A stretch of 64,000 bases of DNA, taken from positions 345,001 through 409,000 of the forward strand of contig JADLSH010000158.1 in NCBI GenBank assembly GCA_016169945.1, given 5' to 3'. The stretch's first letter is position 1. Every line of letters starts with the position of its first letter. Position numbers and translations under genes: made by a program. This document shows, piece by piece, positions 33,378 to 43,907 of the stretch. Below the pieces are notes generated by a model. It was not told where the DNA came from, ran no database searches, and was given only the letters and a program-made list of their open reading frames with translations. The stretch is from Trachythela sp. YZ-2020. Taxonomy: Eukaryota > Cnidaria > Anthozoa > Malacalcyonacea > Clavulariidae.

Positions 33378-34055
33378 CCCATTATATGCTTTTGTTGATC
33401 TGTAGTGAACAAATACGTTGAATTACCCTGCGATTAACATTTTGAAAAACATGATGGCAAGAGTTTTTACTTTCTTAACATGTACTCTTGAACGCAATCA
33501 ACGTCATTTTTAAATGTGTATATGTGGTGTTTTATCACAATTACCAGCACAATTTTTACAACCAATACCACCATCTGTACAGGGAGCACTGAGCAGTACA
33601 GTTTCAGCCACCACGGCACCGCAGAGAGTTGCACTACAACCGTTACAGCCTCAACCAACGCCACAGCATTGCCATTGTCCTATAATTCTTACATAGCAAA
33701 CAACGGCTTCGCGCAACAACTACGCCAGCAACCTGCATATTCTTCCGCCACTGCATAATAGTACATGTTAAGATATACTATGTTCATTGTATATACATGT
33801 TAAGATATACTATGTTCATTTCTTTATCGGTGTGCTTATAATTCATTTGACATGTGTTTTTACAAATTTTATCATAACGCGTAAAAAGGAGCATTCCCGA
33901 GCAAACATTTGAACAATAAACATCAGACAAACTTTGAACAATAAACATTTAAAAATGACGTTGATTGCGTTCTTGCAATCATGTTTTTCAAAATGTTAAT
34001 CGCAGGGTAATTCAACGTATTTGTTCACTACAGATCAACAAAAGCATATAATGGG
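33378..34055. mobile_element. TIR element with CCCATTATATGC ends
   Basis: Left end CCCATTATATGCTTTTGTTG and its complement at 34055 match over about 100 bases, with a small extra insert in the left arm. Flanks (AAGGACTGG on the left, TAAAGAACAAC on the right) rejoin to the LINE sequence seen intact in complement at 32572-32590, so the element sits inside a LINE remnant. The interior has a Thr/Ala/Gln-rich open stretch (33516-33758) that I do not recognise. Confidence 0.75.
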
Positions 34056-34170
34056 TAAAGAACAACAACACAATCGTCAATCAGTATAAGTTGCGTGCAT
34101 ATGTTAGGTTAAGATATGTGGTATAGAGTATAAAAAGCGAGTGTATAGACAACTACACTAGCGTACCGGC
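34056..34170 (+). pseudogene. LINE 5' remnant in right arm
   Basis: Inverse copy of 32490-32590: GTAAAGAACAACAACACAAT, then TGCATATGTTAGGTTAAGA, then GACAACTACACTAGCGTAC, joined directly to CGGCGATTTGAAGAG. The join shows that about 2.5 kb of LINE, present in the left arm, was deleted here. Confidence 0.75.
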
Positions 34171-34416
34171 GATTTGAAGAGAGAGCTAATGAAAGGTTGA
34201 ACATTTAAAGCTTTTATTATAAATTATTTAATAACAATATCGTTTTCATAAACTTCGAGATGGGCATGCGCAGTAGTGCGACAATATTTCTCCCACAACC
34301 CAACCACAAAATATTTTCTATAAATAGCCGCATAAACTTCGAGATGGGCATGCGCAGTAGTGCGACAATATTTCTCCCACAACCCAAAGGCAAAATATTT
34401 TCTATAAATGAAGAGG

Positions 34417-34578
34417 CAGTCCGCAGTCCGCAGTCCGCAGTCCGCAGTCCGCAGTCCGCAGTCCGCAGTCCGCAGTCCGCAGTCCGCAGTCCGCAGTCCG
34501 CAGTCCGCAGTCCGCAGTCCGCAGTCCGCAGTCCGCAGTCCGCAGTCCGCAGTCCGCAGTCCGCAGTCCGCAGTCCGC
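34417..34578. repeat. 7 bp satellite GCAGTCC, right arm
   Basis: About 23 copies of GCAGTCC, the complement of the left-arm array, so the two arms differ by about six units. Confidence 0.95.
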
Positions 34579-34599
34579 GTTTTCCACCAAACCCAAATT

Positions 34600-35295
34600 A
34601 AAGGCTTCTCATGTTCTACCTGACAGTTGTTTTGTTGCCCTTGGTTTAAACTGACGCGGTCGGCATTTATTGTCTGCTTACCAAAAATGCATTTAATAAA
34701 TTTAAACAATGCATTGAATGTATCCATAATTTTTAGCTAAGATTTTAACATAAGTTTTGCTAACATTTGCATAACATTTGTAGTGCTGTTGAGTTATACG
34801 ATCTATGGGTATAGACTTTATTAACATTGTCAAAGTATGTAGATAATATACATGAACTTTAATAATATTGTTATTTAGTTAATAAAGGGTGCTTTCCAGT
34901 GCTGCGTTTTTCAAACGTATGTCTACGCAAGAAAGTCTAAATCGTGTTAATGTTATTTATGGAACAGCCGAACAGCCACATGAATGACTTTGTAGCATTT
35001 AGTACTTTGAATGATTTAGTATCTATTTGTTCACGTATTTTATAGCTAAATAAAAATTAGAAGGAATTAAAGTTTTCCGTGTACGTACGTACGTATGAAA
35101 AATGCAGTATTTGAGTGCAGCCTCAGTTGTATAAAGATAAAACGTTTCCATGTCAACAAGTTGAAATTTCCAGTAATGGAAATTTCAAGTTGAATGTTCA
35201 CATAAACTTTAACTAAAAAGTGTTATCTTTATACAAGCAAAATTCAATAAATCATGTTGCATTATAAAAATAACCTACCGCATAAACAGTGGAAC
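34600..35295. other. Right-arm segment without counterpart on the left
   Basis: AT-rich DNA with a TACGTACGTACGTA run (35083) and a GAAATTTCxAGTAATGGAAATTTC motif near 35163. No gene was recognised. Confidence 0.4.
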
Positions 35296-35744
35296 AAAGC
35301 ACTGCGAGTTAATTATAATCAGATCCGCGTAAATGGAAACTCCTCTGACAAGCAACAAATCTCCATCGGTTATCTGGTATTCTCAAAAGTATATTAAATA
35401 AAAAGTATTACCTTATCTTCTTCCAACAAATGCGCGCAGGAGTTCGCACTTATTGAATGCGCAGTCTACGTATATCAGCCTTTAGAAACTTTACTTCTAT
35501 GCTAGTCTGCGGATTCCATTTTTAGAAGAGAGTATCAACGTTTTATTTGTCAGTACATTTAAATACTAAAAAATGTTGGGCAATTATTATATCCATCACA
35601 GAATAGGAGCTCCCTCTTCCCTGCCCCTCATCCGTGTTTATCCCCATATCTCATCTTTCCCCCTCATCCTTATTCCCCCCCTAAATGTTGGGCAATTATT
35701 ATCTCATCCACAGAATAGGGAACTCCCTATTCTGTGCCTCATCC

Positions 35745-37075
35745 GTGTTTTATCCCCATATCCGTCTTTTACCCCCTCATCCGTATTTTATCCCCTCATC
35801 CGTGTTTTATCCCCTTATCCGTGTTTTATCCCCCCATCCGTGTTTTATCCCCTCATCCGTGTTTTATCTCCTCATCCGTGTTTTATCCCCCTATCCGTGT
35901 TTTATCCCCTCATCCGTGTTTTACCCCCCCATCCGTGTTTTATCCCCTCATCCGTGTTTTATCCTCCCATCCGTGTTTTATCCCCTCATCCGTGTTTTAT
36001 CCCCTCGTCCGTGTTTTATCCCCTCATCCGTGTTTTATCCCCTCATCCGTGTTTTATCCCAACATCCGTGTTTTATCCTCCCATCCGTGTTTTATCCCCT
36101 CGTCCGTGTTTGATCCCCTCATCCGTGTTTTACCCCCTCATCCGTGTTTTATCCCCTCATCCGTGTTTTATCCCCCCATCCGTGTTTTATCCCCTCATCC
36201 GTGTTTTATCCCCCCATTCGTGTTTTATCCCCTCATCCGTGTTTTATCCTCCCATCCGTGTTTTATCCCCTCATCCGTGTTTTATCCCCTCGTCCGTGTT
36301 TTATCCCCTCATCCGTGTTTTACCCCCCCATCCGTGTTTTATCCCCTCATCCGTGTTTTATCCTCCCATCCGTGTTTTATCCCCATATCCGTGTTTTATC
36401 CCCTCATCCGTGTTTTATCCCCATATTCGTGTTTTATCCCCTCATCCGTGTTTTATCCCCATACCGTGTTTTATCCCCTCATCCGTGTTTTATCCCCCCA
36501 TCCGTGTTTTATCCCCTCATCCGTGTTTTATCCCCCCATTCGTGTTTTATCCCCTCATCCGTGTTTTATCCTCCCATCCGTGTTTTATCCCCTCATCCGT
36601 GTTTTATCCCCTCGTCCGTGTTTTATCCCCTCATCCGTGTTTTATCCCCTCATCCGTGTTTTATCCCCTCATCCGTGTTTTATCCTCCCATCCGTGTTTT
36701 ATCCCCATATCCGTGTTTTATCCCCTCATCCGTGTTTTATCCCCATACCGTGTTTTATCCCCTCATCCGTGTTTTATCCCCATATCCGTGTTTTATCCCC
36801 TCATCCGTGTTTTATCCCCATACCGTGTTTTATCCCCTCATCCGTGTTTTATCCCCATATCCGTGTTTTATCCCCTCATCCGTGTTTTATCCCCATACCG
36901 TGTTTTATCCCTCATCCGTGTTTTATCCCCCCATCCGTGTTTTATCCCCCATCCGTGTTTTATCCCCCCATCCGTGTTTTATCCCCTCATCCGTGTTTTA
37001 TCCCCCCATCCGTGTTTTATCCCCATATCCGTGTTTTATCCCCTCATCCGTATCCGTATCCGTGCCATCCGTATC
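35745..37075. repeat. 19 bp minisatellite, right arm
   Basis: About 68 copies of CATCCGTGTTTTATCCCCT, the complement of the left array, with higher-order repeats (the CCCCATACCGTG variant recurs every ~80-115 bases at 36460-36900). It ends in CATCCGTATCCGTATCCGTG. Three plus-strand frames stay open for 330-506 codons, which is a property of the unit. Confidence 0.9.
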
Positions 37076-37133
37076 CGTGTTGTTAAAGGATAAATTGATG
37101 CTACATTTTGCGAGATTGGGACCCAGTTAAAAA

Positions 37134-38189
37134 AGCGTACGCCGCTAAGTACAAAATCTACAGCAAATTTACTTTTGCGTAAACCTTTACGCTAATGGCT
37201 ACATGCACCTCAGGGGTAATCAACTACATCAATATATATAAAACATAATATATACAGCTATAGGCATGTGAGATTCGAAGTTAAACCAAAGAAAAGTGTT
37301 TATAAGAAGTTCAAAAATTGAATACTGAATAAACGTTTTGATCGGAAAATTGTGAAAAATTATTTTCTCTCATTAAATACCTTTCATTGTCCCGACTGAA
37401 ATTATTTTCAAATTCTCGGTCGACCATTAGTAAAGTATAACTCGGTGTCGGACAATATTGGAAATAATTGATAATCTATATTAAAATTAAGAAGTTTTTC
37501 ATGGTTTAGCGTGCGCAATCGAATTATTGGGCACGCAGGAAATTGGGAGGGCACGAACCATGCCATACCATGAAAAAACAACACAAAAATAGGGTGAAAA
37601 CAAGTTTAATTTCTGCAGTTAAATTCCCGCGCTTTTTTAGCGTGCTCAATCGAGTTTTTTGACCACGCTCACCTGTCTATAAACACATAAAAAGCCGATA
37701 CAAATCGACAATTTACTTTCAGAATGTTTAATATTGTACCACGCTTTGTTTGAAGTGTTCATCTAATTTGTCTGCGTATTTGTTAGACTTCAACTTATGA
37801 ACTGATGCTGCTGTTTACGCACGCGGCCTTCCGCGTCCTAGCCGTAGGCTAGGACAAGTCGACCAGTCACATATAGGATATCAAAGTTTAATACAGGACA
37901 GGTTGGATTATTTGCAGTATCATGATATCCGCATTTTCAGGCGTTCATTAGAAGTAATATTGCTACTAATATTACTGTATTAACTCGGTTAGCGCATGGG
38001 CCTAAAAAGTTGTCTGGATTGAGCATTGCCTCAACGTTTCGGTTGCTGAAAATTTTATTGAATTCGTTATTATCATTTCTGTTAAAGTCACAGTCTTGAA
38101 CCTGAGTGGATACATAGCCGTTAATAGACGCACAACGATTTACGCAACCGCCCCCCCCCCCCCCACACCCATCAAATATCTAATTGTCC
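37134..38189 (+). repeat. Distal tail of locus copy A
   Basis: Paralogous to 47695-49420 in A'': shared blocks AAAAGCGTACGCCGCTAAGTA, GCACCTCAGGGGTAATCAAC, GACATGTGAGATT and TAGACGCACAACG. GTCCTAGCCGTAGGCTAGGA forms a hairpin at about 37836. A C-run lies at 38149-38165. No gene was recognised. Confidence 0.65.
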
Positions 38190-39343
38190 ACCCCTAACTA
38201 ATAACGTATGTATACAAACAAGACAGCAAACAATTCTTGCCGTTTTCTGCGATAATCGATGCCCGATAATTAACAAATAGATTTCCTCGACTTTTCCTAA
38301 AGGACATTATATTTTTAGTGTTTCCAAGTTATCAGAGAAATTCTCTCATTGAACAAAATCTTCAAAATGTCGTACGAATGTGTGTTTGACTATATCCATG
38401 TTGTTATCTAGACGTAAGCTACAAATACCGCCAATTAGAACATATAATTATGTGTTACTTCGTGTATCTTTATGCCTTTATTAATCCTTCGTAATGTTGT
38501 TCAACTGATGTTGTTCAACAGATGTTGTTAATCTTCTTTTCTTCTGACTTCTATCAAATCCTATAAACTTCCAAATTCTGCCGCTCATAATTCTCACTTT
38601 CCTTTTGAAATTCCAAATTTCAACCAACTGTGCTCAAAGCAGTACGTGTCTTTAATGCTTTTTTTTCCAGTCCATATATTGACCTTTCATTTAAGTATTG
38701 TTAATATTGTATGACCAATGAGAGCACACATACGAGTCAATTCGTTACCAGGCTACTGGTTTACAATACAATGTAAATACTATACGTAGTTCTTTACATT
38801 TAAAATTTTTAGACGTAAAATTTAATAGCGTAAATTCAAATTCAAATAACTTCATTCAAAGAGAGTAAAGCACGTGACAGTTTAATAAAATAAACCTGTG
38901 TTCGTAAAATGCCGACTATAGACCAAATATAGCTATATACGTTGATATTAGATAAGCAACTGTAGCATTTCAAATAATATTTACGAGAAAGATGTTTACG
39001 CGAAAGTTACTTTGTAAACAAATCGAAGGAACAGTAAAAAGACAACTTGAAGGAGGAGAACTAAAATTCTGTTCCTTGCAGGATTGTTTTCCAATATATC
39101 TTTGCTTTACGCACGTAGTGACAATTCTTCTGGAACTCATTACGAAGTTTTTAATAAAAACTTAGACGTAAAATTTAATAGCGTAAATTCAAATTCAAAT
39201 TTCTTTATTTCAAGAGAGAAAAACACGTGACAGTTTAATAAAATAAACTGATAAACCTGTGGTCGTAAAAAGCCGATTATAGACTAAGTACAGCTATATA
39301 CGTTGATATTAGATAAGCAACTGTAGCATTCCAAATAATATTT

Positions 39344-39635
39344 AAAACACAAGCAGGAGTGCTTTATCAGATATAAAACACGAGTGCTCAGCACGAGTGT
39401 TTTATATCTGAATAATCTGATAAAGCATGAACTGCGAGTGTTTTAAATGGCTTTAATAACGACCCATCTTATGAGTTCATTGTCGAAGTAATTTTAAAAT
39501 AAACATTTCCTAAGCCGAGGAAATCAAAGCTAAAGTTTATGTAAATTAACATGGTTTTTTGTCACATATAAAACCACTGACACGGTAGTGATTTCCTTTG
39601 TCTTTTCCTCATGAATTATTAATGAGTTTTTTTAT
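39344..39635. mobile_element. 292 bp insertion with 8 bp duplication TAATATTT
   Basis: TAATATTT lies at 39336-39343 and 39636-39643, while other P units have AATATTTACGAG uninterrupted. The insert lacks clear TIRs and contains a palindrome of about 43 bases centred near 39390 (AAAACACGAGTGCT and complement). A short repeat of CTGATAAAGC/GCTTTATCAG surrounds it. Confidence 0.55.
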
Positions 39636-39902
39636 TAATATTTACGAGAAAGATGTTTATGCGAAAGTTACTTTATAAACAAATCGAAGGAACAGTAAAA
39701 AGACAACTTGAAGGAGGAGAACTAAAATTATGTTCCTTGCACGATTGTTTTCCAATATATATTTGCCTTACGCACGTAGTGACAATTCGATCTGGAACTC
39801 ATTACGATGTTTTAATCTATTTTTACATCTGTCCTTTTTGTTAAAAGTAGAACTTTCTACAGGTATAGTTCTACTTTAAATTAAATTATGAAAACTATAC
39901 TA

Positions 39903-40060
39903 GACTCTGTAGCTCGGTGGTCAGAGCACTGCACCGGACTCGAAGGAACCGCGGATTTAATTCCTGCCAGAGGGCCTATATAGTTGCATTTTTCGCAGCT
40001 GCTCCTGGTTAGGTCTAAAATATGTATATAATTATTTCGCTCGATATTTCCATCTACAAA
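39903..40060 (+). mobile_element. tRNA-derived SINE, copy in P unit of A'
   Basis: ACTCTGTAGCTCGGTGGTCA and GATTTAATTCCTGCCAGAGG followed by the family tail. Orthologous in position to 10222 and 43711. Confidence 0.7.
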
Positions 40061-40129
40061 CATGCACCTTCAAGATTATACTTTGTCTATTTGAAAATAC
40101 ATCAGAACGTAAGGCCTTAATTATGCATG

Positions 40130-41225
40130 GTATATAGAGGTATTGAGGGTATGTATTAATTTGTGGGAATAAGGTTCGTCTGCTTAAATTTTATTTTTAA
40201 CCGCGCCTACAGTATACAGTACTTTCAGCGTAACTCCCTTTTGTAGTAGCGTTGATCATAGGTGTCAGGAAGCAACTGCAAGTTGCGGGTGCACTTTGTC
40301 TTAAGGACACCTCTTCTATTAGAAAAGGGCACTTTTTCCATTGTTTTAACTGGAGAAAAGGGCACTTAGAAGAAAACTTGGGGGTGGGGCACGTGCCCCT
40401 GTGCCCTCCCCGGTTCCTACGCCACTGGCGTTGATTCAAGGGATCTTTAGGGAGAATAGTTTAGAACTGTTGATAGAGCACTTGAATATAATTAGGAAAA
40501 GCTAGTTTAGTTTTATTTCTTATTCCCACTTAGCTATGGCAACACAATAAACGACTGGTCTAACATAGAGTTAATGCTTAATGCATGGGAAATAAGCAAC
40601 AGTGAATCGCAATTGTTATTCTGATGCTCATTTTGCTGGCATTCGCGTATATAAAGCACCGTTCATTATTTATACCTGAGGTTTGTACAGAATGAGAAAT
40701 TGGGAATAGTGTAACATTTTTATTTACCCAATCTCAACAATGGCTTAATAGAAATTTCACCCAAACATCGAATATTTAATGCCCCGAGGGGCATTACAAA
40801 ATTTTTAATGCCCTACAACAAACCAAACCACATAATAAACTATTTATTTTACTACTTAAGGTTGTGCCATATAATAAACAACTTCAAACATCGCCCGGTC
40901 AATACGGCAAGACCTCGGTTTAATATTTTACCCTAAATAACTTACTTTCGGTTAATAAGTAGTTACTAATATATATGCGTTATACACACTGAGTTCGAGT
41001 TTATCTTACCTAATTTATTAATCCTTCGAAATGATTTTCAACTTTTTGGCCTTCTCTAATCCAGCCTACAATTCTACCAACTCGAATAAGCTCCCAAGTT
41101 CTGCTCGAAACTCTGACTCTTCTTTCCAACTTAGACTTCCAACTGACTGTTCTCAAAACAGTGGGTGTATTTAATGCTCCTACCAGTCTATAAAATTAAT
41201 TTGATTGACGTTTCAATGAGTATTG
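40130..41225 (+). repeat. TATA block and start of Q unit, copy A'
   Basis: Matches 12541-13490. TATA motif TTCGCGTATATAAAG at 40644. The 47-codon frame at about 41030 (start MIFNFLAFSNPAYNS) is intact here as in A. Confidence 0.6.
40257..40427. mobile_element. hAT-type MITE private to A', duplication GCGTTGAT
   Basis: GCGTTGAT is at 40249-40256 and 40428-40435. A and A'' have it once in TAGTAGCGTTGATTCAAGG. Ends CATAGGTGTCAGGAAG and CTTCCTACGCCACTG-like are imperfect inverted repeats, matching the CAGTGGCGTAG start of hAT MITEs. 171 bp. Confidence 0.85.
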
Positions 41226-42240
41226 TTTATATTGCGTGACCAATCAGAGATTAGATACGTTCAAGTTTACTCTCAAAACATTACGTATTGTTTACGCAGT
41301 GTATAAACAGTTCACTGTCATCTGGTCAAGTTCAAATATTTTGACATTTGTTGCCAAAATATTTTGCTTCGTGCACGTAGCTATGATTATTTTGGAAGGG
41401 TTTTCTTCAAGAATAATTGAATATACTTATGTTTACATCTGTTCGGCTTTGTGAAGCGGTGAAATCAACTGTTGAATAAAAGAATACTTTACGTTACTTT
41501 AAAATACATCAGAAATATGCGGCATTTGTGGGATATTAATGTCAAAGCAGTAAGTGCATATGCCTTTCACGGCAACTCCGTGGCAAACGGAAGAATTACG
41601 CAATAATTTTATAGGCAAGAGGATGGTAACAGTGGATAGTGAGAGATCTGGAACTTCCAGACGAAGAGTCTTCGCTCGAAACGTCGAAGTTCTCATTTTA
41701 TTTTTCCGGTAGTTTTGCACAACAGTCAACCGCCGTATTTGCTATACTCTACCCACACTGGCACCGCACAGTTAAGAGTGGTTCCATTTTGACTCTACGC
41801 TTAAACACCGCAGGTTATCTCTGCGGGAGCTCCGATATTCTCCCGTAGTTGCATGGAATATAACACTGGAAATCGTGTAATTTTAAGCGATAAAAACACG
41901 CATCTTGCATGAGCGTTTAAATTATTACCCAACCCTCGGCCTCGCCTTTCGTTTAACAACTACTGTCTAATTGCGAACGGCTAACAGCTTAACACCCCGG
42001 CCCAGTAAAAATTTGCTACAAACTATACGACTCGTGAGCTTTAATTTTGAAAAGCAACCCGTGAAAAAAGTAACAAGTCAATTTTAGTGAATTAAAATGA
42101 AGAAAATTAAGGCTCAAGGGAATATGGCTTAAGAATTCAAAGAAGATTAGCGTCAAAGATTAACAGTTTTTATACTATAGTGTAAACGATACAATCAGGT
42201 TTAAAGAAGCGAAACATTTAGAAACTGAGAAATTCACTTC
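41226..42240 (+). repeat. Q unit and start of R unit, copy A'
   Basis: Shorter than its paralogues: it lacks the P-core-like stretch of Q (deleted near 41300) and jumps from GTGGATAGTGAGAGATC into the remains of the 17612-type hairpin (41645-41745). The TTAA at 41989-41992 is unoccupied. Confidence 0.65.
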
Positions 42241-42639
42241 TAAATTCTTTCAAAATTTTTATTTAGTTAATTCTTTATTTCTGATATATTTCAAAGAAAA
42301 TAGCTGGAATTTATAGAAAATAAAGTAAACAGAAATTGAAGAATAAATAAAGCGAAGTGCAGGACGTCAGTAGCGGAAATCGTGATTGGTCATTGCTGTT
42401 TTATGCGGCAGTTGCCTAAAGCAAATGAAATGACTTGTAAAGCCCAGATATGCGCTCATATATAAATGAATATGAGAGCTGCAGTCATATTCCCACAGAA
42501 TAAGGTTTGGAACTGGGATGCTTATTCGATATTTTTTTAATCATAGCTGCTTTGCTTGATATATATTTAATATCAGAAGTGCTTGCTCATATATTTTTGG
42601 GATTTGCACAATCCCCCCCTGCCCCCATCAAATATCTAA
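42241..42639. other. Segment specific to A', between A' and A''
   Basis: AT-rich, not matched in A or A''. No gene or terminal repeats recognised. It marks where the R unit of A' is cut short. Confidence 0.4.
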
Positions 42640-43907
42640 TGATCCACCCCTAACTAATAACGTATATACGGTATACAAACAAGACAGCAAACAATCCTTG
42701 CCGTTTTCTGTGATAATCGATGCCCGATAATTGACAAATAGATTTCCTCGACATTTCCTAAAGGACATTATATTTTCAATGTTTCCAAAGTTATCAGAGA
42801 AATTCTCTCATTGAACAAAATCTTCAAAACGTCGTATACGAATGTGTGTTTGACCCTATCCATGTTGTTATCTAGGTCGACGTAAACTACAAATAGCGCC
42901 AATTAGAACATATATGTGTTACTTCGTGTATCTTGATACCTTTATTAATCCTTCGTAATGTTGTTCAACTGATGTTGTTAATCTTCTTTTCTTCTGACTT
43001 CTATCAAATCCTATAAACTTCCAAATTCTGCCGCTCAAAATTCTCACTTTCCTTTCGAATTTCCAAATTTCAACTAACTGTGCTCGAAGCAGTGCGTGTC
43101 TTTAATGCTTTTTCTCCAGTCCATATATTGACCTTTCATTTAAGTATTGTTAATATTGCATGACCAATGAGAGCTCACATACGAGTCAATTCGTTACCAG
43201 GCTACTGGTTTACAATTCAATGTAAATACTATACGTAATTCTTTTCTTTTAAAATTTTTAGACGTAAATTCAAATTCAAATAACTTTATTTAAAGAGAGC
43301 AAAACACCTGACAGTTTAATAAAATAAACTGATAAACCTGTGGTATTAAAAAGCCGCCTATTGACCAAATATAGCTATATACGTTGATATTAGATAAGCA
43401 ACTGTAGCATTTAAAAATAAATATTTACGAGGAGGATGTTTATGCGAAAGTTATTTTGTTAACAAATCGAAGGAAGAGTAAAAAGACAACTTGAAGGAGG
43501 AGAACTAAAATTCTGTTCCTTGCAGGATTGTTTTCCAATATATATTTACTTTACGCACGTAGTGACAATTCTTCTGGAACTCATTACGAAGTTTTTAATA
43601 AAAACTGTTTAGCCATGTTTTAATCTATTTTTTCATCTGTCTTTTTGTTAAAAGTAAAACCTTCTACAGGTATAGTTCTACCTTAAATTAAATTATGAAA
43701 ACTATACTAATTCAGAGCACTGCACCGGAATCGAAGGGACCGCAGATTCCTACCAGAGAGCCTATATATAGTTGCATTTTCGCAGCTGCTCCTGGTTAGG
43801 TCTAAAACATGTATATAATTTCCGCTCGAAATTTCCATCGACAAACATGCACCTTCAAGACTATACTTTGTCTATTTGAAAATACATCAGAAACGTAAGG
43901 CCTTAAT
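42640..43907 (+). repeat. P unit of locus copy A''
   Basis: Same layout as 9478-10440. The core frame is broken by a stop directly after MFMRKLFC (43436-43462). The SINE at its end has lost part of box A. Confidence 0.65.
43711..43860 (+). mobile_element. tRNA-derived SINE, copy in P unit of A'' (box A damaged)
   Basis: AGAGCACTGCACCGGAATCG and the tail TTGCATTTTCGCAGCTGCTC are retained. The first ~20 bases of the tRNA-like part are missing. Confidence 0.6.

Larger units (their letters stand above)
27854..37124. mobile_element. Giant composite foldback, 9.3 kb, 9 bp duplication AGTTAAAAA
   Basis: AGTTAAAAA lies at 27845-27853 and 37125-37133. The paralogous uninterrupted site in A'' reads GGTTAATTAAAAAAGCGTACG (47690-47710). 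Outermost bases are GGGT and ACCC. In order, each arm carries a 19 bp minisatellite, a unique segment (28700-29020 against 35300-35570), a GGACTGC satellite, a duplicated ~60 bp GAAATATTGTCGCACTACTG segment, and LINE sequence. The arms have diverged by deletion: the right arm has lost most of the LINE, and the segments 29041-29410 and 34600-35290 are unmatched. The 9 bp duplication and the foldback design would suit a Mutator-like non-autonomous element. No transposase was seen. Confidence 0.75.
38190..40129 (+). repeat. P unit of locus copy A', with internal partial duplication
   Basis: Leader CCCCTAACTAATAACGTATG (38189) is shared with A'' (42643). Core frames starting MFTRKLLCKQIEGTVKRQLE (38994, about 57 codons) and MFMRKLLYKQIEGTVKRQLE (39653, 63 codons) are both open because about 360 bases were duplicated in tandem (from TTAGACGTAAAATTTAATAG at 38809 and 39161). 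Translation is unproven. Confidence 0.65.

Noticed and set aside
35573..37130. Plus-strand open frames up to 506 codons
   Set aside because: Same minisatellite in inverse orientation; openness follows from the repeat unit.
38149..38165. Poly-C runs (also 26830, 47283 and 59317) as regulatory G-quadruplex sites
   Set aside because: Single homopolymer runs without the spaced G-tract pattern; could also be sequencing-prone stretches.
40197..40439. 80-codon minus-strand open frame rich in Arg, Pro and Cys
   Set aside because: Runs through a young hAT MITE; composition follows from that element.
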